This document shows positions 1-8,010 of a DNA stretch of 10,743 nt, piece after piece; the first letter of the stretch is position 1, and each line of letters opens with the position of its first letter. Location: the NCBI GenBank assembly GCA_900544245.1, contig UQUH01000053.1, forward strand, positions 1 to 10,743. The letters run 5' to 3'. The notes below the pieces were generated by a model. The model was given only the letters and a program-made list of their open reading frames with translations. It was not told the origin of the DNA and searched no databases. The translations under genes were made by a program, and so were the position numbers. The stretch comes from an uncultured Coriobacteriaceae bacterium. Lineage in GTDB: Bacteria > Actinomycetota > Coriobacteriia > Coriobacteriales > QAMH01.

Positions 1-1218
1 ACGACGAGAGTCCATTTGGGGGGCGCCGGCCCCGCCTGCCATGCCACTCGCCCAGGCCCAATGCAAGTTGAAGCCACCGCAGCGTCCGTCGACGTCAAGT
101 GTCTCGCCCGTCGCGTAAACGCCCGGACGCAACCTCGATTCGAGGGTGAGCGAATCGAACTCCCACGGGGAGGCTCCTCCGCGCGTCACCTGAGCCTGAC
201 CGGTCTCGGCAAGTCCCGTGACCTGCACGCGAAAGCCCTTGGCAGCCGCGACGATCCTGGGCAGCATCTCGGGCGTCACCGACTCGGAGGGCTTGAAGCC
301 GGCCGCACGGACGACGGCATCGTTCACGCGCGTATGAAAGCAACCGCACATGAACTCCGTGAGGTTTGGTGCCCGTCCGAAAAGCTCGCTGGCGCTCGCG
401 GACAACGACGCGTACTTTGCCGAGAAATAGCCATCGCATTGGCCGGGGCTCAGCTGCGGCAAGAAGTCGAGGCTCAGGACGGCGCCATCGCCGACCTCGC
501 GCGACATATCGAAGATCACGATGCCCGAGAGCCCGTAATCGCGAAACAGGACCTCGCCATAGCGCACGGCACGCGGCTCGGTCGCGTCTTCGTCCACAAA
601 GGCGCTCACGCGCGCCCGGGCCCGCACGCCCGTGAGCCCCTTGAGGGGCCTGGTATCGGTCTTGAGGGGACAGAGCACGGGCGAGAACGGCTCGATCGTA
701 TGCCCCAGGGAAACGAGCAGGTCCGTTCCGCCACCCGTCGCGATAATAACGCGGTCGGCACTGAAGTCGTTTCCGTTCGCACAGATGATCCTGTAGCCAT
801 CAGGCTGCATTCTCGTGATCTCCACGACCTTCTGACCGCAGCGAACATCCACGGCATGCCACTTACACCCCGCGCGAAGCACGTCAAGCACGGTATTCGC
901 GGCGTTTGACAGCGGGTAGATGCGTCCTTCTTCCTCTTCGGAAACGAGTAGGCCAAGCTCACCGAAGAAACCGAGCACCCGCGTGGGGGAGAATTCCTCG
1001 AGTAATGGCATGATGGCGGCACCATTGCGATAGTCGGCAGGCTCTACCCGGGCGTTGGTCAGGTTGCAGCGCCCGTTACCCGTCTTGAGAATCTTCTGCC
1101 CGACGCGCGATGCGCCTTCGAGAACCGTCACGTCGGCACCGGCGCGCGCGGCGCAGATCGCCGCCACCAGACCGGATGCCCCTCCGCCTACCACCACAAC
1201 GCGCACCCTGCCGCCCAT
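1..1218 (-). CDS. HI0933/YhiN-family FAD-dependent flavoprotein (C-terminus cut by window edge)
   Basis: Predicted NAD(P)/FAD-dependent oxidoreductase of the HI0933 (YhiN, BaiN-like) family; the physiological substrate of most members is unknown. The frame is open from an ATG at 1218 to position 1, giving 406 residues. Seen directly: an N-terminal dinucleotide-binding loop GGGASG (residues 11-16) after a hydrophobic beta strand; the family hallmark GNGRCNLTN (47-55); a second FAD-contacting ATGGG (160-164); and the C-terminal signature GETLDVDGRCGGFN (371-384) followed by LHWAWASG. That signature normally lies near the protein end, so only a few residues should be missing. The start is supported by AAAAGGGG a few bases upstream. 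No membrane segment or signal peptide is seen. It lies 29 bp downstream of the giant activase gene and is very likely co-transcribed with it. Family assignment is strong; the reaction is not known. Confidence 0.93.
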   Translation of the reverse strand, partial: MGGRVRVVVVGGGASGLVAAICAARAGADVTVLEGASRVGQKILKTGNGRCNLTNARVEPADYRNGAAIMPLLEEFSPTRVLGFFGELGLLVSEEEEGRIYPLSNAANTVLDVLRAGCKWHAVDVRCGQKVVEITRMQPDGYRIICANGNDFSADRVIIATGGGTDLLVSLGHTIEPFSPVLCPLKTDTRPLKGLTGVRARARVSAFVDEDATEPRAVRYGEVLFRDYGLSGIVIFDMSREVGDGAVLSLDFLPQLSPGQCDGYFSAKYASLSASASELFGRAPNLTEFMCGCFHTRVNDAVVRAAGFKPSESVTPEMLPRIVAAAKGFRVQVTGLAETGQAQVTRGGASPWEFDSLTLESRLRPGVYATGETLDVDGRCGGFNLHWAWASGMAGGAGAPQMDSRR

Positions 1219-1247
1219 CGAGTTCCCCTTTTCCCGGTGACGCGTGC

Positions 1248-4200
1248 CTAGCGTGACGCCGAAGCGCCTTCCTCGACGCGCTCCATGACTTGAGCGGCCT
1301 GCTCCTCAGCCTGCTCTTTTTGGTTGTTGAACGCCACGGCGATCATGAGCTTGATGCGGTTGAGCTGGTTGACCTCGCTCGCACCCGGATCATAGTCCAC
1401 GGCCACGATGTTGCTCTGCGGATACTGGCGGCGCATCTCCTTGATGACCGCCTTGCCCACGACGTGGTTGGGTAGGCACGCGAAGGGCTGGCAGCACACG
1501 ATGTTGGGTGTTCCTTCCTTCACGAGCTCGACCATCTCGCCCGTGAGCAGCCATCCCTCGCCCATGGTGTTGCCCAAGTCGATGATGTCGCTTGCACCCT
1601 GGGCGATATCCTCGATGCGCATGATGGGCTCGAAGCGCTCGGAGGCAGCAAGCGCCTTGCGTACCGGATCGCGTAGCTTCTCGAAGAAGGCGACGACACC
1701 CTTGGCACCCACGTACTTCTTGAGGTTGGGCGTGAGCTCCTGATGGCGAAACGCCGGATTGAGCATGCCGAAGAGGAAGAAGTCGACAAGGCCGGGAACG
1801 TTGGCCTCGCAGCCCTCGTCTTCGATGATCTGCACGATTTGGTTGTTTGCCGTGGGGTGGAACTTGACGAGGATTTCGCCCACCACGCCCACGCGTGGCT
1901 TGCTACCAAAATCAACGCAGGGGAGCGTGTCGAAGTCATGGACGATCTCGTTTATGACGCGCTTGACGTCCTTCCACTTGAACTCGCATACATTCTCTTT
2001 GAGATAATCCATCCACTTGCGGAAGAGCTTCTCGGCGCTGCCCGGCTCCTTCTCGTACGGACGCACACGATACAGGCACATCATGAGCAAATCGCCCAGG
2101 ATGAGCGCCGGCACGGCGGTCTTGAGCATCGTGGGCGTGACCTCGAAGCCGGAATTGCGCTCGCCGGTGTCGTTGAAGGACAGCGAGATGACCGGCACAT
2201 GGTCAAGCCCCGCCTCATGCAGGCCTTTGCGAATGAGCGAGATGTAGTTGGTCGCGCGGCAGCCACCACCGGTCTGCGTGATGATGAAGGCGGTCTTGTC
2301 CATATTGTACTTGCCACTGGTGGCCGCTTCCATGATCTGGCCGGTGACGAGAATGGACGGATAGCAGATGTCGTTGTTCACGTACTTGAGGCCCGCATCC
2401 ACGGCCGATGGGTCCACGCTCGGCAGCAGCTCCATGTTGTAGCCGTAGTGATGGAAGATGGGCACGAGCAACTCGAAGTGGATGGGCGACATTTGCGGGG
2501 CGAGAATCGTATAACCCGCGTCCTGCATCTCCTTCGTGTACTCGGCGCGCGGAAACTCGGTCGAAGCGGCGTCACGGTTGGGCGCGAAGTCAAATGTACC
2601 CAGATCGCAACCGTCCGCCATGGGTGGTTCAACATCCTTGGAAACGGTGTCTGCCCTGTCCGCACGCAGCGTCTCGACGGAAGCCGCCGCGATGTCGACG
2701 GCCGCCGAGCTCTTGCCCGGCTGCGTGGGCATCTCGCGCAGCTCCTCCTGCTGACGCAACGCTGCCATGAGCGAACGAATGCGGATACGCGCGGCACCTA
2801 GGTTGGACACCTCGTCGATCTTGATGACGGTGTAGACCTTGCCGCTGCCCTCGATGATCTCCTGCACCTCGTCTGTCGTGAGTGCATCCAGACCGCACCC
2901 AAACGAGTTCATCTGCACGAGGTCGAGATCGCTTCGCTGGGTAACGACCTTGGCTGCGTTGTAGAGACGCGTGTGGTACATCCACTGGTCGTACACGCGC
3001 AGGTTACGCTGCAGCTCGCCCAGATGGGCCACGGAATCTTCCGTGAGTACGGCCATGCCATAGCCGCAGATGAGCTCGGGCAGCGAATGGTTGATCTCGG
3101 GATCGATATGGTAGGGACGACCCGCCAACACGATGCCGTGGCCGTTGTTCTCCTCGATCCAACGCAGCGTCTCCTCGCCCTTGGCGCGCATGGTCGACTT
3201 GAAGTCGAGGTCGGCCTGCCACGCGAGATCGATGGCATCGGAAATCTCGACGCGCGTCGGCCACTGCATGGCCAGCACGTCGACACCTTGAGCCCTGAGG
3301 TCTTCCTTGCGCTTCTTGACCAGATGCTCGAAGAGGCGCTTCTTGAGGGCCTTCTTGTCGTCATAGGGAATGAATGGGTTGAGGAATTGCGTGCGGCTGT
3401 CCTCGAGCTCGTCGATGTTGAGCTTGAGAGCCTCGGAGTAGCTCATGACGATGGGACAGTTGTAATGGTTGTTTGCGCCCTCGTCCTCCTGACGCTCCCA
3501 GCGGATACAGGGCATCCAGATGAAGTCGACGTCCTTGTCGAGCAAATCCATGATGTGACCGTGCGACAGCTTGGCCGGATAGCAGGCGTTTTCCGAGGGC
3601 ATGGACTCGATGCCAGCCTCGTAGGTCTTCTTGGTGGATTGGTCCGACAGCACCACGCGATAGCCAAGATGCGTGAAGAAGCTGTGCCAGAACGGATAGT
3701 TCTCGTACATGTTGAGCGCACGCGGAATGCCCACGGTACCGTACTTGGCAGCCTCCTCGACGAGCGGTTCGCGGTCGAAGAGCAGCTTTTCCTTGTACGC
3801 GAAGAGATTGGGAACCTCCTTGGCGGGTTTCTTGATGCCGGCACCACGCTCGCAACGATTACCAGTGATGAAGCGACGATGCTTGCCGGTCTTCTCGTCA
3901 ATGCCGAAGTCGTTGATGGTGAGCAGGCAGTTGTTCTCGCAGCGCCCGCAACGCACCGCCGTATGCTTGATTTCGAGCTCGTCGATCTGCTCGGGGCGCA
4001 GCAGCGTCGACTTCGCGCCCGTCGCGCGATCACGCGCCAGCAGCGCGGCACCCCAGGCGCCCATGTTGCCGGCGATGTCGGGACGGATGGCATCATGCTC
4101 GCTCAGGTTCTCGAACGCACGCAAGACGGCGTCGTTGAGGAAGGTGCCGCCCTGGACCACCGCATGTTCGCCCAGCTCGGAGGCATCGCGCAGCTTGATG

Positions 4201-5801
4201 ACCTTGAACAGCGCGTTCTTGATGACGGAATACGACAGGCCCGCCGAGATGTCTGCCGGCGTCGCACCCTCTTTCTGCGCCTGTTTGACGCGGGAATTCA
4301 TGAAGACGGTGCAGCGGCTGCCAAGATCGACGGGGGCCTCGGCCTTGAGGGCCTCGGCGGCGAAGTCCTCGATGGACATGTTGAGCGAGGTCGCGAATGC
4401 CTCGATGAACGAACCGCAACCCGCCGAGCACGCCTCGTTAAGCATGATGTGCTCGATGATGCCGTCCTTGACATGCATGCACTTCATGTCCTGGCCGCCG
4501 ATGTCGAGGATGAAGTCGACATCGGGGCACAGCTCGCGGGCGCCGCGCAAATGCGCGACCGTCTCGATCTCGCCGGAGTCGGCCTGGATGGCCTCGAGCA
4601 ATAGCGCCTCGCCATACCCCGTCGTGGTGGTATGCCCGATGGTCACGAGCGGATTGTCATCCGCATCGCGCGGAATCTGGCTTGCAAGGTCGCCGAGCAT
4701 GGCACGAGCCGCCCCGAGCACGTCGCCCTTGTTGTTGACGTAGTAGCCATAGAGGATCTCGCCCTTCTCACCCACGAGCACCGACTTGAGCGTCGTGGAT
4801 CCGGCATCGATGCCAAGATAGGCAACGCCACGATAGTCCGCGAGGCTCGCCTTGGGCACCGTTGCCTTGGCATGACGCTTGCGAAACGCCTCGTATTCGC
4901 GCTCATTCGCGAACAGCGGCTCGAGACGTTGCACCTCGCTGCCCTGGATGCTGCCCAGGTTCCTCATGCGCTCCTTGAGCTCGGCCAGACTCACGATGTC
5001 GTCGTTGGCCTCGGAGGCAAATGCCGCGCCCCGAGCGACGAACAGGTGCGACTCCTCGGGGATGATAGTCGTCTCGTCGGTGAGCTCGAGCGTCTCGATG
5101 AAACGCTGGCGCAGCTGCGGCAGGTAATGCAGCGGACCGCCCAGAAAGGCGACGTTTCCGCGAATGGGACGACCGCAAGCGAGGCCCGAGATGGTCTGCA
5201 TGACGACGGCCTGGAAGATCGACGCGGCAATGTCCTCGCGCTTGGCGCCCTCGTTGAGCAGCGGCTGCACATCCGTCTTGGCGAATACGCCGCAGCGCGA
5301 TGCGATTGGATAGATGATGTTGTGCTCCTTGGCCATCTCATCTAAGCCAGAAGCATCGGTATTGAGCAAGGCCGCCATCTGGTCGATGAAGGCGCCCGTG
5401 CCACCGGCGCAGGTGCCGTTCATGCGCTGCTCGATACCGCCATCGAAGTAAATGATCTTCGCGTCCTCGCCACCGAGCTCGATGGCGACGTCGGTAGCGG
5501 GAATGATACGTTCGATGGCCGTCTTGTTGGCAATGACCTCCTGCACGAAAGGCACGCCGAGCCAATTAGCAAGCAGCAGGCCGCCCGAGCCCGTGATGGT
5601 GATGGTCGCCTTGCCGTCACCCACCGCCTCGAGCGCCTCGTCGATGATCTCGACGATGGTCGCGCGCACATCCGAATGGTGGCGGCGATACACGCTGAAG
5701 ACGATCTGGTCATCAGGGTCGAGCACGAGCAGCTTTACCGTGGTCGATCCGACGTCAACGCCAATTCGAAGCATGTCCTGCTTGCAATCCTGGATACTCA
5801 T
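1248..5801 (-). CDS. Giant tandem acyl-CoA dehydratase activase (two BcrAD/BadFG ATPase modules plus two HgdB/DUF2229-like modules)
   Basis: A 1517-residue cytosolic protein related to activators of 2-hydroxyacyl-CoA dehydratases and benzoyl-CoA reductases, which use ATP to push an electron from a [4Fe-4S] cluster to a partner. ATPase module 1 (about 11-265) has DVGSTTVK (16-23), GGEDAK (110-115) and CAGGTG (131-136); module 2 (about 327-590) has DAGSTTLK (332-339), GGQDMK (435-440) and CSAGCG (458-463). Each keeps two cysteines 39 residues apart (C131/C170 and C458/C497), the spacing of the cluster-binding pair in HgdC. A CxxCxxxC group (C618, C621, C625, with C650 nearby) follows and may bind metal. 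Two related modules (about 690-1015 and 1095-1490) resemble DUF2229/HgdB-type regions and are joined by an Ala/Asp-rich linker (about 1020-1090). The C-tail is Glu/Ala-rich. The start has a strong GAGGAGG 6 bases upstream. It begins 27 bp after the PFL gene. The overall architecture is like the COG1924-COG3580-COG3581 proteins of anaerobes; the substrate is unknown. Confidence 0.93.
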   Translation of the reverse strand: MSIQDCKQDMLRIGVDVGSTTVKLLVLDPDDQIVFSVYRRHHSDVRATIVEIIDEALEAVGDGKATITITGSGGLLLANWLGVPFVQEVIANKTAIERIIPATDVAIELGGEDAKIIYFDGGIEQRMNGTCAGGTGAFIDQMAALLNTDASGLDEMAKEHNIIYPIASRCGVFAKTDVQPLLNEGAKREDIAASIFQAVVMQTISGLACGRPIRGNVAFLGGPLHYLPQLRQRFIETLELTDETTIIPEESHLFVARGAAFASEANDDIVSLAELKERMRNLGSIQGSEVQRLEPLFANEREYEAFRKRHAKATVPKASLADYRGVAYLGIDAGSTTLKSVLVGEKGEILYGYYVNNKGDVLGAARAMLGDLASQIPRDADDNPLVTIGHTTTTGYGEALLLEAIQADSGEIETVAHLRGARELCPDVDFILDIGGQDMKCMHVKDGIIEHIMLNEACSAGCGSFIEAFATSLNMSIEDFAAEALKAEAPVDLGSRCTVFMNSRVKQAQKEGATPADISAGLSYSVIKNALFKVIKLRDASELGEHAVVQGGTFLNDAVLRAFENLSEHDAIRPDIAGNMGAWGAALLARDRATGAKSTLLRPEQIDELEIKHTAVRCGRCENNCLLTINDFGIDEKTGKHRRFITGNRCERGAGIKKPAKEVPNLFAYKEKLLFDREPLVEEAAKYGTVGIPRALNMYENYPFWHSFFTHLGYRVVLSDQSTKKTYEAGIESMPSENACYPAKLSHGHIMDLLDKDVDFIWMPCIRWERQEDEGANNHYNCPIVMSYSEALKLNIDELEDSRTQFLNPFIPYDDKKALKKRLFEHLVKKRKEDLRAQGVDVLAMQWPTRVEISDAIDLAWQADLDFKSTMRAKGEETLRWIEENNGHGIVLAGRPYHIDPEINHSLPELICGYGMAVLTEDSVAHLGELQRNLRVYDQWMYHTRLYNAAKVVTQRSDLDLVQMNSFGCGLDALTTDEVQEIIEGSGKVYTVIKIDEVSNLGAARIRIRSLMAALRQQEELREMPTQPGKSSAAVDIAAASVETLRADRADTVSKDVEPPMADGCDLGTFDFAPNRDAASTEFPRAEYTKEMQDAGYTILAPQMSPIHFELLVPIFHHYGYNMELLPSVDPSAVDAGLKYVNNDICYPSILVTGQIMEAATSGKYNMDKTAFIITQTGGGCRATNYISLIRKGLHEAGLDHVPVISLSFNDTGERNSGFEVTPTMLKTAVPALILGDLLMMCLYRVRPYEKEPGSAEKLFRKWMDYLKENVCEFKWKDVKRVINEIVHDFDTLPCVDFGSKPRVGVVGEILVKFHPTANNQIVQIIEDEGCEANVPGLVDFFLFGMLNPAFRHQELTPNLKKYVGAKGVVAFFEKLRDPVRKALAASERFEPIMRIEDIAQGASDIIDLGNTMGEGWLLTGEMVELVKEGTPNIVCCQPFACLPNHVVGKAVIKEMRRQYPQSNIVAVDYDPGASEVNQLNRIKLMIAVAFNNQKEQAEEQAAQVMERVEEGASASR

Positions 5802-5828
5802 GCGTGCCTCCTCGGAGCGAACGGGCAG

Positions 5829-7193
5829 CTAGTTCTTGAGCGAGTTGATGGGTGCGGGAATACGTCCTCCGCGATGCGCGAACACCGTTCCGGCATGGGT
5901 GTTGACCGGCATGACGGGTGCTTCGCCGAGCAAACCGCCAAAATGCAGGGTATCGCCGGCGACCTTGCCGATAGCCGGAATCACGCGCACAGCGGTGGTC
6001 TTCGTGTTGATCATGCCGATGGCGGCCTCGTCTGCGATAATGCCGGCGATTGCCTCGACGGTCGTGTCACCGGGAATCGCGATCATGTCGAGTCCCACGG
6101 AGCATACGCAGGTCATGGCCTCGAGCTTCTCGATGGAAAGTACCCCATCCTCGGCCGCCTTGATCATGCCCGCGTCTTCGCTAACGGGAATGAAGGCGCC
6201 GGACAGGCCGCCGACGCTCGAGCTCGCCATGACGCCGCCCTTCTTGACGGCGTCGTTGAGCAAGGCAAGCGCGGCCGTCGTGCCCGGGCCGCCTACCTGC
6301 CCAACGCCGATGGTCTCGAGAATCTGCGCCACCGAATCGCCACGGGCGGGCGTGGGGGCAAGCGACAGGTCAAGAATGCCCTTCTCGTAACCCAGACGCT
6401 TGGCAGCCTCGCGCGCGATGAGCTCGCCGGCACGCGTGATCTTGAAGGTCGTGGCCTTGATGGCCTCGGCAACCTCGGTCATCGAAGCATCCTTGGGCAG
6501 GTCCTCGAGCACTGCGTTGACGACGCCCGGGCCGCTGACTCCGACGTTGATGACCTCGCCAGCCTCACCGCTGCCGTGCATGGCACCGGCCATGAAGGGG
6601 TTGTCCTCAACCATGTTGCAGAACACGACGAGCTTGGCGCAGGCAATCGAATCGCGATCTGCCGTGATCTCGGCGCACTCACGTACGACTTGCGCCATGC
6701 GCAGCACCGCGTCCATGTTGATTCCGGCGCGGGTCGAGCCGATGTTGACGCTCGAGCAGACGATATCGGTACTGGAAAGCGCATGCGGGATGCTGTTGAT
6801 GAGACGGCGGTCGCTATCGCTCATGCCCTTTTGAACGAGTGCGCTAAAGCCACCGATGAAGTTGACGCCAACCTCCTTGCCAGCGCGATCGAGAGCCGCG
6901 GCGATGGGCGTGAGGTCCTCGGCTGTCGTCGCTCCGCAAATTTCGGCGATGGGCGTAACCGCGATGCGCTTGTGGATGATGGGGATGCCGAACTCGCGCT
7001 CGAGCTGCTCTGCACAGGGCACGAGGTCCTTTGCCGCCGTCGTAAGCCGGTCGTAGACGCGTTGCGCCATGACGTCGATGTCCTCGTGGACGCATCCGCG
7101 CAGGGAGAGTCCTAGCGTAATGGTGCGGATATCGAGATGCTGCTGCGTCACCATCGAAAGTGCTTCGACAACCTGCTTCGGTTCTATAGCCAC
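5829..7193 (-). CDS. PFL family protein, UPF0210 (DUF711)
   Basis: A complete 454-residue member of the UPF0210/DUF711 family, whose biochemical role is not established; the name refers to a suggested structural likeness to pyruvate formate-lyase-type folds. Length matches the family (about 450). Conserved stretches seen: GGFSALVQKG (114-123), NMVEDNPFMAGAMHGSGE (193-210), LAPTPARGDSVAQILE (278-293), GGPGTTAALALLND (301-314), SSSVGGLSGAFIPVSED (324-340), IPGDT (373-377), INTKTTAVRVIPA (395-407) and a C-terminal GGRIPAPINSLKN (442-454). Translation starts at a GTG, supported by AAAAGGAG five bases upstream; no better in-frame ATG lies near. Family members often sit beside a small ACT-domain (UPF0237) gene, but none is present here. 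The neighbours are the aminotransferase-like gene 72 bp upstream and the activase 27 bp downstream. Cytosolic, no membrane segments. Confidence 0.95.
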   Translation of the reverse strand: MAIEPKQVVEALSMVTQQHLDIRTITLGLSLRGCVHEDIDVMAQRVYDRLTTAAKDLVPCAEQLEREFGIPIIHKRIAVTPIAEICGATTAEDLTPIAAALDRAGKEVGVNFIGGFSALVQKGMSDSDRRLINSIPHALSSTDIVCSSVNIGSTRAGINMDAVLRMAQVVRECAEITADRDSIACAKLVVFCNMVEDNPFMAGAMHGSGEAGEVINVGVSGPGVVNAVLEDLPKDASMTEVAEAIKATTFKITRAGELIAREAAKRLGYEKGILDLSLAPTPARGDSVAQILETIGVGQVGGPGTTAALALLNDAVKKGGVMASSSVGGLSGAFIPVSEDAGMIKAAEDGVLSIEKLEAMTCVCSVGLDMIAIPGDTTVEAIAGIIADEAAIGMINTKTTAVRVIPAIGKVAGDTLHFGGLLGEAPVMPVNTHAGTVFAHRGGRIPAPINSLKN

Positions 7194-7198
7194 GGGCG

Positions 7199-7206
7199 CT
7201 CCTTTT
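7199..7206 (-). promoter_or_regulatory. Ribosome binding site fixing the GTG start of the PFL-family gene
   Basis: On the minus strand AAAAGGAG lies five bases before GTG at 7193-7191. The family N-terminus begins here (MAIEPKQVVEAL), so site and start agree. Seen in sequence. Confidence 0.75.
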
Positions 7207-7220
7207 GCCTATTAACTACT

Positions 7221-7260
7221 TTGAGACAAGAACAATCACGAGCTTATGATTGTATCTCAA
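7221..7260. repeat. Interrupted inverted repeat between aminotransferase-like gene and PFL gene
   Basis: TTGAGA (7221-7226) and ACAATCA (7232-7238) pair with TGATTGT (7247-7253) and TCTCAA (7255-7260). They give a 7+6 bp stem with an 8-base loop and an asymmetric bulge of 5 versus 1 bases. It fills most of the 72-bp gap. There is no U-run after it in the direction of transcription, so it is not a classic intrinsic terminator. It could be an operator for the PFL-activase part of the operon, or an RNA stem for processing or attenuation. On the minus strand the right arm contains TACAAT, a possible -10, but no convincing -35 is seen. Confidence 0.5.
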
Positions 7261-7265
7261 TGCCT

Positions 7266-7907
7266 CTATTTATCTAGGCTCCAGAGCTTATCGAAGCATT
7301 CGGAGAGCTTGCTGATGACAGGGCCGGTCGTTCCCTCCACAGGGATGATGCCAAATTCATCGCTTACGGCAAAGACTTCAGCACCATCGTCAGACGGAGC
7401 TTCGGTCTGCATGACCTCGTAGCCGAGCGTCGTGGCCAGGTCGCGCACGAGCGTATCGGCAGCATGACGCGGCGTCTGCCCGACGAGGAGCTGACCGTCC
7501 TTAGCAACCCACAGCGTGCCGGGCACTTCGTCTGCGTCGAGCATCGCACGAGTGAATTGTGGAGCTGGATGCAGCTCCTCGAGCTGTGTATCAACCATAC
7601 CCTCGGGATCGATGGTAAGAACGATGACACCATCGGGCATTTCATAGAGCTTGTTATCGCGCACCCACTCCAGGCGCGAGCGTACCCATGCCTGCACGGC
7701 AGGCCCTACGTTGAACGAACCGAGCGAGCGCAGCCGGCGTTCGTAAAGGTGAATGGTCTTGTTGGTATAACGCCAACGAAACTCGAGCTTGGAAGCGGGT
7801 AGGTTTTGCGCGCGCCATTCCTCCTCGCTGATGCCCTCGTTCTCAGCGATGTCTGCCATGCTTTCGGGCTTGGCGTTGCCGACCTTGTTGTACGGAATCG
7901 TATCCAT
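7266..7907 (-). CDS. Class IV aminotransferase-like protein, apparently lacking the PLP lysine
   Basis: A 213-residue soluble acidic protein that I do not recognise as a named gene. Its C-terminal half reads like the end of fold-type IV aminotransferases (IlvE/PabC group): LWVAKDGQL (132-140) fits the family's 'vFvvkdG.l' strand, TPRHAADTLVRDLATTLGYEV (145-165) fits the 'iTR..v..lA.e.G..v' helix, and AEVFAVSDEFGIIPV then GPVISKL (176-201) fits 'aeEvFltgt...i.PV...GpV...L'. The middle (VQAWVRSRLEWVRDN, 71-85, then DGVIVLTIDPEG) fits the 'l..lv..n..... irl.v..G' part. The segment that should carry the Schiff-base lysine and following helix (about 113-131) is much shortened and has no lysine; the protein is some 80-90 residues below the usual length. 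This is remote resemblance judged by eye. The ATG at 7907 has GGAG seven bases upstream. It follows the repeat array and is first in the probable four-gene operon. Confidence 0.5.
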   Translation of the reverse strand: MDTIPYNKVGNAKPESMADIAENEGISEEEWRAQNLPASKLEFRWRYTNKTIHLYERRLRSLGSFNVGPAVQAWVRSRLEWVRDNKLYEMPDGVIVLTIDPEGMVDTQLEELHPAPQFTRAMLDADEVPGTLWVAKDGQLLVGQTPRHAADTLVRDLATTLGYEVMQTEAPSDDGAEVFAVSDEFGIIPVEGTTGPVISKLSECFDKLWSLDK

Positions 7908-8010
7908 CTTGAGTCTCCGTGCACGTTTTTTGCGTTTATGTGAAGCTAATCAAACTGCCTTGCATGTTTTTTGCGCTTTCCTAGGAACAGGACAGGCAGG
8001 GTGCACGTTT

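Noticed and set aside
16..909. Plus-strand open frame of 297 codons at the left edge
   Set aside because: It is antisense to the HI0933-family flavoprotein, whose motifs are unmistakable on the minus strand.
2797..2802. A further CCTAGG site inside the activase gene
   Set aside because: It lacks the AAAACGCAAA extension and is in coding sequence; a chance hexamer.
2973..4604. Long plus-strand open frame (543 codons) antisense to the activase
   Set aside because: It lies wholly opposite a well-recognised gene. Its translation is a mirror of the opposite strand's codon bias in GC-rich DNA, with no recognisable domain and no good ribosome binding site that I could see.
5772..5774. Internal ATG (residue 10) as the start of the activase
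   Set aside because: The upstream ATG at 5801 has a strong GAGGAGG at correct spacing, and none is seen before the internal one.
5676..7115. Long plus-strand open frame (479 codons) opposite the PFL gene and the activase start
   Set aside because: It spans two real genes and their intergenic gap in antisense, has the same GC-rich shadow composition, and has no family resemblance.
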